From Metridium senile (Eukaryota > Cnidaria > Anthozoa > Actiniaria > Metridiidae): DNA of 64,000 nucleotides. Shown here one piece after another: positions 22,679 to 35,377 of the stretch. Numbering within the stretch: position 1 is the first letter of the stretch; the number at the start of each line of letters is the position of its first letter. The stretch spans positions 8,665,655 through 8,729,654 of the forward strand of contig OX459104.1 of the NCBI GenBank assembly GCA_949775045.1. Reading direction: 5' to 3'. The position numbers and the translations under genes are program-made. Below the pieces are notes generated by a model. The model had not been told where the DNA came from, ran no database searches, and worked only from the letters and a program-made list of their open reading frames with translations.

Positions 22679-23650
22679 TGTACTCTACTATTTACAGATT
22701 AAAATTTGTGTATTTCTAAACTGTATGTTTACTAGTTAAACTAAAATTAGTTTAAGTAATAAATATACAGATGTTTTTTTTTTTAATCTGGATATAGCAA
22801 ATACAATGTAGAAAAAATATTCCCTGTAAAGTGAAATGGAGTTTTCACTATATGTTTTGCTTGAAGATGATAGAATATATATATATTTGTGTAATAAAAC
22901 ATGCTGAAATGTGTGACTATTTTGTTTTTATTTTAAAATTTCAATTAAAATATATTCACTGTAACATTAAATTCATATGGAACCAACACTAATACAATCT
23001 AGTCTACCATGGTTTTAGTTGGATAATGCCCATGTAATCTTCCTTTTATTAGATTAGCTGACACAGGCACACAAAAACAACACCAAAATGATTTTCAAAG
23101 CATGTCTGAGTTACAAAAATGCATGAAATAAATTCACTGATTGATTCAAACATACAAAATAGAATTTGTTACTCTGTATGTCTATAAAATATTATAATAA
23201 AATATCATTTTGAAAAGTATATACACTGTTCGATTTTCATTATATCAGTACTACTTGAAGATAAGCATATAACAAATATTAATATCATTTAGATTTGTGT
23301 AAATAGAAAAAAAATATAAGATAATAAAGTGTATAACAAGAAGTTTAACTACCAAGTTGTTAGTTTTTTGCATAGATTACAGTTATAAGGGCTACTAGAG
23401 ATTTCAACTTTGACATTATTGGTGAAAACTAATCATGGTGGCAAAAAAGCAAAATTGCTGAAGCGCTACTAATAAAATAACACAAGCCGGACCTGAATGA
23501 ACAAGGACAGTCAGTCCCACTAAAGCTTTTGAATTGATGTAATTCTAGTTCATCCTCTGTTATCTATGCAAAAATGAAATAAAATCTGATGATGGATAGC
23601 GGAGGCTATCCGAAATATCAAACCAATAACTTGATAGTTAAACTTCTTGT
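22679..23650. other. interior of the Kolobok-like element, no gene seen
   Basis: AT-rich 3' region between the two convergent genes with candidate AATAAA signals at 22758 and 22893. No coding sequence recognised. Confidence 0.45.
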
Positions 23651-23985
23651 TTATACACATTATTATTATACTATTAGCCAACACAAACATATTTACAAAT
23701 ATAAATAGTATAATAATAATACACATTATTGTTATTATACTATTAGCCAACACAAACATATTTACAAATATAAATAGTATAATAATAATACACATTATTA
23801 TTATTATACTATTAGCCAACACTAACATATTTACAAATATAAATAGTATAATAATAATACACATTACTATTATTATACTATTAGCCAACACTAACATATT
23901 TACAAATATAAATAGTATAATAATAATACACATTATTATTATTATTATACTATTAGCCAACACAAACATATTTACAAATATAGGA
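23651..23985. repeat. minisatellite, five units of 62-68 bp
   Basis: The unit begins CTATTAGCCAACACAAACAT and continues through ATTTACAAATATAAATAGT. Units differ by ACA/ACT changes and ATT copy number. ORFs on both strands are by-products. Confidence 0.95.
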
Positions 23986-24021
23986 GTTTGTTATAAATGT
24001 GTACATATTCATTTACAGTAT

Positions 24022-24773
24022 TTACTGTTTTCTTTTCCTTTTTTTTGGAGGCTCAGCACTATTGTGAAAACTTCCAGACTTATATTGGATGCCTTCCTGG
24101 TGCACAAAGGCATCTTGTGCAGCTACCTTTTTCGCTCTTTTCTTTTTTCGCTTGATTTTAACTTTGTCACGACTCTTGTAGTCGCAAACTCTGACACGAG
24201 TTTTGTCAATTTCCTCCCAAGTGGCTTTCATTTCTGGCTTTACTTCTAAGGCCAACTTCTTGAACAAATCACTGTAAGTCCTTTGAAACCCTTGATTATA
24301 TTGCATCACACCCAGACCTATAGCACAACTTATTTCTCGAGGTGACGTGTGTTGCTCTTTAGGGGCCATGTTCCATATCACATGGTGGAGACTTTCGTTG
24401 GTGTTCTGCGTGAAACACTTTTCACATCCAGCTAAAAGTTGTTCATTTCCAAGACGGTTGAAAAGTGGCTGAACCACCTCCACTATGGCTGGAGTGAATG
24501 GGTTTTTGACAGGTTTGTAAGTGTTTTGTTGATTGGCAATGTCACGTTGGTAGCTACACCAGGAGGTCTTTCCAGCTGGGCACTCCTCGTGCTGTGGTTT
24601 CTCCAAAGTGCTGCTATAGTGCTTTAGAATAGCTTTCGTTGCCTTGGCCATAGCTTTGGCATCTCCCTTGTTGTCACGTATGGCACGACCATAAAAGTTC
24701 TGGATGGCATCTATTCTTTTTATCGTTAGACGTCCTCTGCCAGAGATTCCAACACCATCACTAAGCTTTCTCC
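24022..24773 (-). CDS. transposase exon 3
   Basis: Acceptor TTCACTAG before GGAGAAAGC; 250 codons and TAA. Carries the Glu motif and a lysine/arginine-rich tail. The open frame upstream of 24773 is intron. Confidence 0.85.
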
Positions 24774-26849
24774 CTAGTGAATAAGAAAGAACTTGTATAA
24801 GGATAAAATCAGACATAACATACTCATGTGCTCTGTGTGGGTGACCATACAAGTTATCACCCATGGCTTGTATAAATATCTCACTTTGCTTCTAATAAAA
24901 CCAACGCCTTGTATGCCGCTTATACAATAAGTCGAAAAGTTGTTTTCTATTTTCATTTACTTTCTTTTTATCATGCAGTAGCCACATGCGCTATTTAAGC
25001 GCTTTTATTTAAATATTCCAATAAAAGGACTATAAACTACTAGTATTTATATTTAAAATACTTTTGGTCTCGATTTCTATTCAGTAGCCACATGCACTCA
25101 TTGAGCGTCTATGTTTTTGAATTGAAATTATAAATAATCAACCTTACTGTATACTGCATAACAACCCCAACGTGTACTACAACAATTACAATGTGCTTTT
25201 GTCTTGTTATGAAATATACAATAATTGCAATACAATCTCTAAAAGAAATTAAAAGAAAAAGAAAAACAGCAACAATAATGGAAAAATTACCTGTAATCAA
25301 TATAAACAAAACAAAGAGAAAAAAAAGGTGAAATAGTTTACATTATTCTACTAACCTTTGAATTCTTTAACCAAGTTACGCAGATTTGTGCCCATTCTTT
25401 TTGTGACATGGGAGATGCATTCCTCTTTTGGAATAAACACTGCAGGACCATATGGCTTCTCCTTGTCGACTGCAGAATACCCTGAGCTATCCCCATCTCC
25501 AATGTAAGGGATGTACCTCAATTTGTGTTTCTCAAGTGATCTTCTGTATAAGGCGAGAACACCTGCAGCTTCCATGGCCTAAGAAAGAAAGAAATTAACA
25601 AAATAAATAAACAGATAAAACAATTGGTTTTTTTTTTACAGGTGATCACAGTGAATTTCATGAAATGGAAACAAATATTTGTTTTTTTATGGTATATTAA
25701 TGTTATGTTATTTTCATTGTTGAATCACAACCATCCCTAGATTCATTTCTACTGTACATCCATTCATTTACACGTTTCATACCAATTTTTATTTTTTGAA
25801 TGATTGTTTTTAATAATCGGTACAATAAATATATATAAGCTTACCGATGCACTTCCATCATGGGTTAGTTTACACTTCGGCTCATGTGCCAGGAACTGTT
25901 CAAAGAACTGTTGTCTGTTCAGCGCACCCGTTTGCTGTTTTTCTTCCAGTGTCTTACAGACAGAACAACTTTTGCTCAGATGGACCACGTCTACTACTTT
26001 CCCTGTGTTGACATCAACAGCCGCCACGACCCCATCTGTTGCAGACCATCCTCTGCTACTCCAAGAACAGTCCAGCGAAACACCAATATCAACAACCTTC
26101 TCACGTAGTTTTTCGTCGTCAAGACGCTCTAGATTGTTCTTTTTCAACTGTCTTTGAGCGGTCTTGGATTCCCATGCTGCCTTTTTTAGTTCTATGTCGA
26201 GAACGTTTTCGACAGAATCGTCGAGAGTTTCAGTATGGCTTGACCATGGTTTCTGGCTGACTGGTTTCTCAATGTTCATGATACTAAAGAGTTTTTTTGC
26301 AGCGGATGCTCCTCTTCCGATTGCTCGCATTCCAACAACAGAAGTTCTATTTAAATCATATATTTGACTTGTCTTCTGTGAAGTGTGGAACTGAGTTGGA
26401 TGTTCATTTCGACTGCAACTGGATTCAAGGCATCGAAATACCCACACTGTACCGAGACCTTTCCTGTAATTCACGTTTTCCAGCAGCTCCAAATTACCTC
26501 CACATTGTTTACACACAGCTGCAGTGGTAAGTCCTTCTTCTATAAAGGCCGGATCTACAATAGTAAGTTGTGATTGTTTTTGCAAGTTACAAGTGCCGCC
26601 ATCTTGAATCACAACGTGTCGCTCATGTTCTTGAGACTTTGTTTGGGTAGTTTCATCGTCCCTTAATCTTTGTTTTCCAAGCTTTTTCGAACTGGCACTA
26701 CGTGATGGCTCCTCGAGAAGTTTTTCTTGATCAAAATAAGATCCTTTGTCGCTCAACGACAGTGAATTTGCCTTCTCCAAAGAGAATTCAGATGACTTGC
26801 GTCGTCGTTTTCTTTTGCCCGATCTGGCAAAAGGATTCTTACGAGACAT
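24022..26849 (-). CDS. Kolobok/Mutator-like DDE transposase, three exons
   Basis: Exons 26849-25845, 25578-25356 and 24773-24022 (phases 0 and 1) give 659 aa. Catalyses cut-and-paste movement of its element by binding the TIRs and cutting at TTAA (family knowledge). N-terminus is basic and nuclear-signal-like (GKRKRRRK). A CxxC-x23-C-x4-C zinc ribbon lies at 113-145. The first catalytic Asp is probably D260 in VSLDCSWSSRG. A second cysteine module (CSVC at 295-298, C326) precedes the second Asp at D363/D365 (YIGDGDSSGY). The motif KEECISHVTKRMGT (386-399) and a late CPAGKTSWC module are typical. The probable catalytic Glu is E536 in NTNESLHHVIW. The C-terminus is highly basic (PPKKRKRKQ). The domain matches the Mutator-like transposase family (PF20700 as I remember it). 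No frameshifts or stops, so probably functional. Confidence 0.85.
25356..25578 (-). CDS. transposase exon 2
   Basis: Acceptor TTTCTTAG before GCCATGG, donor GTTAGT; residues 336-409 with the second Asp motif GDGDSSGY. Confidence 0.85.
25845..26849 (-). CDS. transposase exon 1
   Basis: ATG at 26849; 335 codons, nuclear-signal-like N-terminus, zinc ribbon and first catalytic Asp. Donor GTAAGC after GCATCG. An ORF reading through the intron to 25764 is not the real end. Confidence 0.85.
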
Positions 26850-27247
26850 CAGATGACTTGCTTATCGGTAAAAGAAAACTCAAAAACTCTTGTGAAACTG
26901 ATAAGTCTATCCAAATAAATATTTAAAAGCTTTATATATCGCAGTAGTAGTATTAACGTTTGACTTTCGCTCGCACTCTTTCGAGGTTTGCTGTCGATAA
27001 CTATCATGTGGCTATGACGTCACACTACTATAACGTGACTTCCGTTTGACAGATCATGACAGCTCCTGTCAACAATCAAACACCTAGCGAGGACTATTGA
27101 AAAAGCTTTTTCTTTAATATCTCTCTCGCAATTCTTTTTTCAAACTTAATTTTTTCATTAACTGTTAGATTTTAATCTGTTGTTTCATTCAGTTTGTTTA
27201 CAAAAAAACGAGTATTTTGAGGATGATTGTGTCCTGTATATCCTTAA

Positions 27248-29001
27248 GGTGGCTCGACTGAGTATTTTTGAAGCCCCACCGTCGCTGTTTGATCGCAAAC
27301 TACGCCGCGCATAGAAAAATAATTTCAGATTAATTTCCATAGCGAGTTCAGGCATAGACTGAAGTTTGTTCTGATGTTTCAAATATTGCAATCGGAAGTA
27401 GCAATAATTTTTTATGATAAAAAAGTAGTTTTGACAAATACGACAATTTTAGGCGAAATAGAGTTTTCTATAAAACTGCATTGGTTGTTTCACAAACTTC
27501 AGATCAAGGTCTTCGTTGTTGCTGAAAATAAAAGATTTATATGGAGGCATTTTTGAATAAAACGCTTTTAAACATTTACACAACAAATAAATTAAATTAA
27601 TCAAGCATCCATTTCACTTGATCAAAAACATCACTACAAAAGCTCAGAAAAAGTTGCTTTTGGTCTCATTTGGTCAACAAATGTCTTAGTTATCCGTCTG
27701 GCGAACATGAGCGAAATCACTTCAGGCTATTAGGACATACATGATTTTTCGTTTGGTGAGATATAACTGCGCTTTTTCTTCTTTTGTCTAATATTGCACA
27801 CATTTTTACAAACTATTTCAAAACTTAAAATTTCCTTGATGAATTTTTTTCTTACCGCAGCATTGGCTTTTTGAAATAGTTACTCATCGAGCCCTGCAGT
27901 TTTATGACCATTGATAGATTGGAAGATATCGAAAATAATTTTCAAAATAGGTAAACTTTTCGACCGCTTACTCAAGGCTTGCATTGTTTTGGTTGTCCGA
28001 GACCACTATTGTCTATATTTTTTACTCAAGTTGTGAATTCCGATATGCATTGTCACCTCACAAACAACACTCCCCGTTCGTTAGCCGAGCAGCTAACGTT
28101 ACCGTCCTTTGTCATAATAATATAATATTCAAACGATTACACTCGGAGCTTCTCGGCTATAAACGAACGGTAGTCGAGTGTTGTTTGTGAGGTGACAATG
28201 CATATCGGTTTTCACAACTTGAGTAAAAAATATAGACAATAGTGGTCTCGGACAACCAAAACAATGCAAGCCTTGAGTAAGCGGTCGAAAAGTTTACCTA
28301 TTTTGAAAATTATTTTCGATATCTTCCAATCTATCAATGGTCATAAAACTGCAGGGCTCGATGAGTAACTATTTCAAAAAGCCAATGCTGCGGTAAGAAA
28401 AAAATTCATCAAGGAAATTTTAAGTTTTGAAATATTTTGTAAAAATGTGTGCAATATTAGACAAAAGAAGAAAAAGCGCAGTTATATCTCACCAAACGAA
28501 AAATCATGTATGTCCTAATAGCCTGAAGTGATTTCGCTCATGTTCGCCAGACGGATAACTAAGACATTTGTTGACCAAATGAGACCAAAAGCAACTTTTT
28601 CTGAGCTTTTGTAGTGATGTTTTTGATCAAGTGAAATGGATGCTTGATTAATTTAATTTATTTGTTGTGTAAATGTTTAAAAGCGTTTTATTCAAAAATG
28701 CCTCCATATAAATCTTTTATTTTCAGCAACAACGAAGACCTTGATCTGAAGTTTGTGAAACAACCAATGCGGTTTTATAGAAAACTCTATTTCGCCTAAA
28801 ATTGTCGTATTTGTCAAAACTACTTTTCTATCATAAAAAAATTATTGCTACTTCCGATTGCAATATTTGAAATATCAGAACAAACTTCAGTCTATGCCTG
28901 AACTCGCTATGGAAATTAATTTGAAATTATTTTTCTACGCACGACGTAGTTTGCGATCAAACAGCGACGGTGGCCCTTCAAAAATACTCAGTCGAGCCAC
29001 C
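27248..29001. mobile_element. 1.75-kb near-perfect foldback
   Basis: Arms of about 830 bp (27248 to about 28083, and about 28150 to 29001) are inverted copies with few differences. Ends GGTGGCTCGACTGAGTATTT. It begins directly after the TTAA at the right edge of the Kolobok-like element and ends before TGAA, possibly a changed TTAA. The 65-bp loop is unrelated. No ORF of its own; probably a non-autonomous TTAA element. Confidence 0.8.
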
Positions 29002-29163
29002 TGAAGCCTCGATATCTACTAGAGAATTTATTATTTTTGTTTGATATTGCACACAGTTAATATTTACACTAAAATACATATCTCAGCCAAAAATGAAAGA
29101 AATCGGTGATACCCGTTGTAGACACATTTTTCGATTTTGCATGGTTTTCACACGGACTCGCTC

Positions 29164-31084
29164 TTAATATTTCAATGTTACAATAATGTTGTTATTTTTT
29201 TGTTAATTTTTGATAAAATGTATCATGAAATTTTAGCAAAACTAAAAGCTGAAACTCCCTGGAAGTTAATTTCTTTTGACTTTATTCTTCTCGCTGAGTA
29301 AAGCGCTTTGATATCAATTGGTGATTTGAAGTACTTCGCTCTCAACATGATAGACTTTATTTGCTCCATTAAACTGACTGATTTTCTCAAAATACAATTG
29401 TTCAGTTCTATTCTTCTAATTGTTCTTATTTGCTTGGCCTCACCACAGGTAGCCCGGCTTTTTGTCGTTTCTTTTCATTTTTTTCTGTCTTTATTTTTCT
29501 CAATATTTTTCTCACTACAATCCTTATGCGAGTAAAAACTAGCTTCCTGAACATTTCCCAAACGTGAGGACTTTTTCTTGAGAAATAATAATCTACTGGT
29601 TTATTATTTCTTCGCTTTCTATTCAACACCTTTTATAAAACCGAAAAAGGTTATCCCACGTAATATGATTGTTTTCGGAAAACACTCACGGCAAACGAAT
29701 AAATAGGTCGATTCGGAATTCCTTTTTAAATTCTCTTTGAAGCTCGCATTTTTTTATTGTGAACATGAGAAATACAAGAAAATTGTTTCATTTTTGCTCT
29801 TTCATATTAAAGAATTCTCTGAAATATCCATGTTAAGTTTAATGCCTTGAAAGCTCTTGATGCTAAATGATGATGACTAGTTCAAGATGGTATCGGTATA
29901 CAAATATATTATAAAAGTTAATTTAAGTTAACGTTTTTAACGTTGTTACATTTCATTATTTTACCTATCGTTTATATCAAACACCGATGCAGACTATACT
30001 AATTTACTCGCTAGTTTCCATTAACAAATATATATTAGATTATAATTAAGGTAGTTTGGGACCCAGGCTACTGCGTAAGCATATATCGTGTTCAAGAAAA
30101 CTGCAAACTGCTGTCACTAGTGAAACAAGCAAATTCAAGCAACTGACATGCTTGTTCTAAGTTTTTAAGCTTTTTAGCAAACTACTGAATGATAAAACGC
30201 TAGTGTCAAGTCCTACTCAACCAAAACAATAAAATAGTTGAATTTTACTGGCTTTTTTCTGTAGCAGCGCCTTAACTGTCCAAGTGATCGCTAATTTCGT
30301 TTTTCTATTGCCATACGTACGGTTTATATCATAATCTTTTTGAATCTCGAGAGAAATTGATACTATTTTCGAGCAGATAAATCCCTGATAGATAGATCCC
30401 TAGTAATTTTGAATTTAGTAACTATGTTAGTGTCTACAAAAAAGAACTATTTTGGAAATGATCATAAAATAGCACGTTTTTGGCTTTTGAAACGCTAAAT
30501 ATTGCTGCTCGTTGTAATAATTTTATATCCAGAAAATAAAATAATCTAATTGTTTGCAAGATTGTGAGAAAAAGTGCCTTACACCGTCCTTCACAATTCT
30601 TAAACAAGCACAGTGACCACCCTTTCTTATTTCAGTTTTGAGTTTCACCTATTTTACTCTGAAAGTAGAAACACGTTTCAAAGATTTCTGTACAGGTGTT
30701 CCATGAGTCCCGAACTACCTTTTAAAAAGCACGTGTGTTGTGCATGTGCTCTCACAATGCACGTCACTCAATCAATACAGCATTATTGCGAAAGACTTCG
30801 ACGGGACGGAGATCAGCAAATCCTATAATCCTTTTTCAATTTGAGAAAAACATATATTTTCCTTAAACGTTAATTGATCCAGGCTTTAAACTTTATTGAC
30901 GTATTTTGTAATGAAGTATCTTACTAATGATTTTAATGTTTAATGCAATAAACTTGTGGTTCAGCTGGGTTCACACATATCACATTTATATAACGATTTC
31001 ATAAGATTTTTAGATTTAAATTTATTTAGTTGAATTATTTTCCAACTAACTAAATAATCAATGTAAGATGAGCAAAACAAGTGA
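29164..31084. other. relic-rich intergenic DNA
   Basis: Holds the right copy of the flanking direct repeat (29540-29790) and a Penelope-like fragment at 29935-30030 on the plus strand (ATCGTTTATATCAAACACCG and ACTAATTTACTCGCTAG). No gene recognised. Confidence 0.45.
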
Positions 31085-31352
31085 GACACTCCTTTGTTTC
31101 ACTTGTTAATGAAAACAGCTTTATTAGTTTGTCCAGCGAACACGCAGGAATTGTTTTAAGTGCAGTTTTACACTTGGCAACAGAACATGTACATGATTGC
31201 TGAATTAAATTAAGAAGATTGTTCAGTCGAAAGTGCAGGTGCTGCGAAAATAAACGCTTTTCATCAGATGTTCTAAGCTCTTGGAGACGAAAGAAGAAAT
31301 TTAGAGCAGGAACATAGTGTACGTTTGGGCTGATATCATTTGAGGAGATCAA
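31085..31352 (-). pseudogene. relic exon related to window start
   Basis: Open minus-strand frame without an ATG start, containing CTCSVAKCKTALKTIPACSL and FSLTSETKECLTCFAHL. The last part resembles the VFKTENTDDMTICPLHR region of 18935-19363, but the expected LGxxWR does not follow in frame. Probably a decayed exon of that domain family. Confidence 0.4.
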
Positions 31353-31649
31353 AGTGGTAATGTGGTGCTTAGACGATCATAAACTTGACGGTCAACAGAA
31401 GGATCTTAGAGTAAGTGAGCTAGTACGTGTAGTTTCCTTATCTCATGTCTTAGCAAGTCCATTAGACAAACAATCAACTCTACTGTGCAATTAACTGCAT
31501 TACATTAACATGTTTATATTGTAGAACGGAACACCTGTTTTAAATGAGTGCGTAATGTATTGTTTGTGTACAGATTTGTATTGCAAGGATTTTTAAAACA
31601 CCTTCATTCATGTGCTTGATCTTCTCGTAGACGATACATATGCTCTGCG

Positions 31650-32240
31650 CACTGCATTGCACAGTTCAAGGTCGTTCGGAGTTTCAGAGAAGATTCAAAA
31701 CTGCTCAAAAGTTTCCAATTGAGTTGTAGTGCTTGTTGGTACTCAGCAAAGGTACGTTTTAAATGTAATTACTGAGAGTGTTATTAGGTTATTAGGATTA
31801 CAGGCGATTCATTATGATCAATTTATATTATAGATCTAGGAACTGTTCATATTCTCTTGATTAGGACAAGGAAGCAAGGTCTTTCGGAGCACGAAAAAAA
31901 GATTCAAAACTTTTGAAGAGATTTCAAAAATTGGTTTTAGTACTTGTTGGTACTCTATAAAAGTACGCTTAAAAGGGAATAACGGACAGTTTTATAAGAT
32001 CTAAGATTACTGACAATATATTTCATAATCTCGATTCAAATTGATCATAGATTGAGTGACTGTTTATATTCTCATCATTAGGACGAGGAAGCAAGGACAT
32101 TCGGAGTTTGAGAGAAGATTCAACAGAGTTTTAGTACTGGTTTGTACAAGAGTACGCGGCTTAAAAGGTAATTATTTACATTTTATTGATTACTGATGCT
32201 AAATTGAGTTCATGTTCTCATGATTAGGACGAGGAAGCTT
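31650..32240. repeat. degenerate tandem repeat, period about 210-230 bp
   Basis: Three or four decaying units share CGGAGTTTCAGAGAAGATTC, a TTGTTGGTACTC block and GGTACG or AGTACG. They look exon-like (DSKLLK-F), each preceded by GATTAG and followed by GT, but contain stops. May be a multiplied exon. Confidence 0.45.
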
Positions 32241-34607
32241 CCATTTTTAAGGGAAGAATGGCACAGAGAAAATAAAACTTACAAATTATATATTAAAAAC
32301 AATCATCTCAAGAGCGGTGTAAAAATAGGGAGGGACACTGCAAAATGTTTACTTTCGATTCAGTTGTATATCCACAATTTGTTTATAATTCTTTTTTGGA
32401 ATACTCAATCTCTTTGTATTCGAGAACCATTTGGATAAATATGATTGTGAAGCGTTTGATCGTGTTGCATAGTGACCTTTATGCCCTTTTTATCACAACA
32501 TATAGTAGGAAATGTATCAGTGTTAACCAGTGTTAAAAGTTCAATGAATATATTGATCATTTTAAACCTTTTTTCATTAATTTTGCTCTGTGATTGTGCC
32601 CTGTCCATCACAACATCTATAAGAAATATGTTTTAAAGAATTTACTATAAATTCATTGATTTTGAACTGTTAGATATTTTCAGAGGCTATACCTTTTTAT
32701 TTTTGTATATTGATGCCGAAACATGATGAACAGTATATCTTAAGAGTCGTTGTCTGAGAAAACCGGGCAGGTGCGAAAGATGGGGGTCGGCCGATTTCAT
32801 TCAAATTTATACCATTTAATAGGCATCTGATATAAATAAGAATGGCTAAATATGAGCATCAACGGACTTTTACTTTTCGAGTTAACCACCCCCCTCGATT
32901 TTGGCTCCAAAAAGACCAAAAATGACCTAAATTTTAGCTCAACTTTGAGTGGTTCTAAAATCCAAAGTATGATGCTGATCGACTTCTTTTCATTTCTATC
33001 CCATTCTTTGACGTCTAAATAGTTCATCTATGGTAATAACTACTTATTTCAAAAAATATTTTTTGTCAGGCGCTTTGTTATTTATCGTCTTCACGTCTCA
33101 CTTTGAGCGACGACGCGATTTTAGCCAAATTTAAAAAATGTTTTCTCCCAAGGCCGGCAGTTTTTTTCAAATTTTTTTGCATCTTGTAATAAAAGAAGGG
33201 TTGGTTGTTGTATTTCAATAAACAAAAGCGTGGGACCTTTTTTAGTTTGTAAATAAAACAAGCTCAAAGTCAATGCATTTGCATAAATTAACTAACCAAT
33301 TTTCCGCTAATTAGCATACAAGATAACACATAAACTATTTCTAGATGAACGAATTAAGCACCTAATAATCTCAAATACATCGGAAACTAAGTTTTGTTCG
33401 ATATTTGATAACACTAGGACCTGTTCTATATCTTTCGAGTTCACTAATCCACAATTGATGACAACCAAAACACTTGAAGACCTTCCCGCGAAAGTCAATC
33501 TTCAGTACCATTATTCGTTATATTGTGTTCTTACTATTAAATTTTGCTTAATATTATGGGAAATCCTCATTAATAGAAGGTTTAGTTATTCTATTGGTCC
33601 TCTTTTGGATTTGATATAGTTTTGATTTCTTACAGGACAATTTTCAAGGGTAATTATGTAAATTAGTTTGACATATGACAACAATGTTTTGATTCTTCTA
33701 GTTCACTATTTAAAAATCGAGACTTGCTGACAAGCTCGAAAAGGAGGACTTTCAAGCAAAATCAACCTTCAGCTCCTTGTAATTTCACGAAAACATATTT
33801 TCCATAAATATTTATAGCGGTCATAGATAATATGTATTATGTAGATCTATGTACAATGTACATTCTTTATTTGCTATAACGCAACCATGTTGTGTTACTA
33901 ATACTGATAATACATTTAGAATATCAATCAAACAGCGTCTGAAATACATGGAAATGAAGTGCGTTGCTGTTGTTGTCAGTATCATTGTCGGTGTCGTCGT
34001 TACTGTAAGTATCCTTGTAAATGGTGTTGTTGTTGTAAAGTATCATTGTTGTCGTTGATTAGTGTTTATTGTTAGTTTCGCCGTTATAGTTGTTAGTATT
34101 CTTGTTGTTGTTGTTGTGGTGGTGGTGGTAAGTATTATTGTGTTTTTGTTAGTATTATTATCGGTGTCGTCGTTGATGTTAACATCATTGTTAATGGTGT
34201 TGTTGTTGTAAGTATCCTTGTTGCTTTTGTTGTTGTAAGTATCATTGTTGTCGATGTCGTTGCTGTTGTTGTTAGTATCCTCGTTGTTGGTGTTGTTGGT
34301 ATCATTGTTGGCAGCTTCGTTGTTTTGAGTATCATTCTTGGTTGCATTGTTGTTGTTAGTATCATTAGTTGTTGTAATTGGCGGAGTCGTTGTTGTTGCT
34401 AGTGTCCTTGTTGTAAGTATCGTTATAGTTGTTGTTAGCTGATCCTTGTTGCTGTTGATATCATTGCCGGTGGCGTTTTTTGTTGTAGTTATTAGTATCA
34501 TTGTTGGTGGCGTAGGTTTGTGTTGCTGTTACTTTCATTGGTGATGGTACCGTTGTTGTTGTTGTAAGTATCATTCTTGGTGGCGCCGTCGTCGTTGTTG
34601 CTGGTTA

Positions 34608-34791
34608 AGGCCCGTGCAAACGCACGCAACATTGTTGGACCAACATGGTTGCTCCAACATGTTGGGCCCGTTTAAACACCCTGTTGGATGATGTTTGATG
34701 AAACTCATCCAACATTTCTTTTGTTCTCGTGTTCAACAAACCGTATCGCAACAATGTTGGCCAACAATGTTGCGTGCGTTTGCTCGGGCCT
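34608..34791. mobile_element. PIF/Harbinger-like MITE, TTA target
   Basis: 184 bp; ends AGGCCCGTGCAAACGCACGC and its inverted copy, with TTA directly outside both. Rich in CAACATTGTTGG palindromes. Inserted in the GTT minisatellite. Confidence 0.85.
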
Positions 34792-34844
34792 TTAATATCA
34801 TTTTGCCGTTGTCGTTGTTGTTAATATAATTCTTGGTGGCGCCG

Positions 34845-34894
<50 letters not shown>

Positions 34895-35377
34895 AATATC
34901 ATTCTTGGTGGCGCTGTTGTTGTTGTTAATATCATTCTTGGTGTCGTCGTTGTTGTTGTTAATATCATTCTTGGTGGCGCCGTCGTTGTTGTTGTTGTTA
35001 ATATCATTCTTGGTGGGGACGTTGTTGTTGTTGTTAATATCATTCTTCGTGGGGACGTTGTTGTTGTTGTTGTTGTTGTTAATATCATTCTTGTTTGCGC
35101 TGTCGTCGTTGTTGTTGTTAATATCATTCTTGGTGCCGCAGTTGATGTTGTTGTTGTTAATATCATTCTTGGTGGTGCCGTTGTTGTTGTTAATATGATT
35201 CTTGGTGGGGACGTTGCTGTTGTTGTTAATATCATTCTTGGTGGGGACGTTGCTGTTGTTGTTGTTAATATAATTCTTGGTGGCGCCGCTGTTGTTGTTG
35301 TTGTTAATATCATTCTTGGTGGGGACGTTGCTGTTGTTGTTGTTAATATAATTCTTGGTGGCGCCGTTGTTGTTAAT

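Larger units (their letters stand above)
20796..27243. mobile_element. autonomous Kolobok-like transposon, 6448 bp, TTAA target
   Basis: Inverted ends GGATATACAGGACAC (20796) and GTGTCCTGTATATCC (ending 27243), each bordered by TTAA. TTAA targets and a DDE transposase with CxxC modules fit the Kolobok/Mutator-like group; piggyBac also uses TTAA, but its ends and transposase differ. Two convergent genes: the small plus-strand protein (21520-22242) and the minus-strand transposase (24022-26849). Between them lie a TAGAGCGA MITE and a minisatellite. Both genes are intact as reconstructed, so the copy may be young. Confidence 0.75.
17760..29163. mobile_element. large TTAA-flanked composite of nested elements
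   Basis: TTAA precedes GAGCGAGTCCGCGTGAAAAC at 17760; TTAA follows its inverted copy ending at 29163. The inner 70 bp of both arms are also related (both contain TCACCGATTT). The interval holds the frameshifted domain exon (18935-19363), a MITE (19621-19878), the Kolobok-like element (20796-27243) and a foldback (27248-29001). It may be one old element that later received others, or two separate copies of one family. Confidence 0.5.

Noticed and set aside
23550..24249. Two overlapping ORFs of 139 and 200 codons on opposite strands
   Set aside because: They translate the 62-68-bp minisatellite; the plus-strand one also runs antisense into the transposase.
25884..26530. Several plus-strand ORFs of 60-117 codons
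   Set aside because: Antisense shadows of transposase exon 1.
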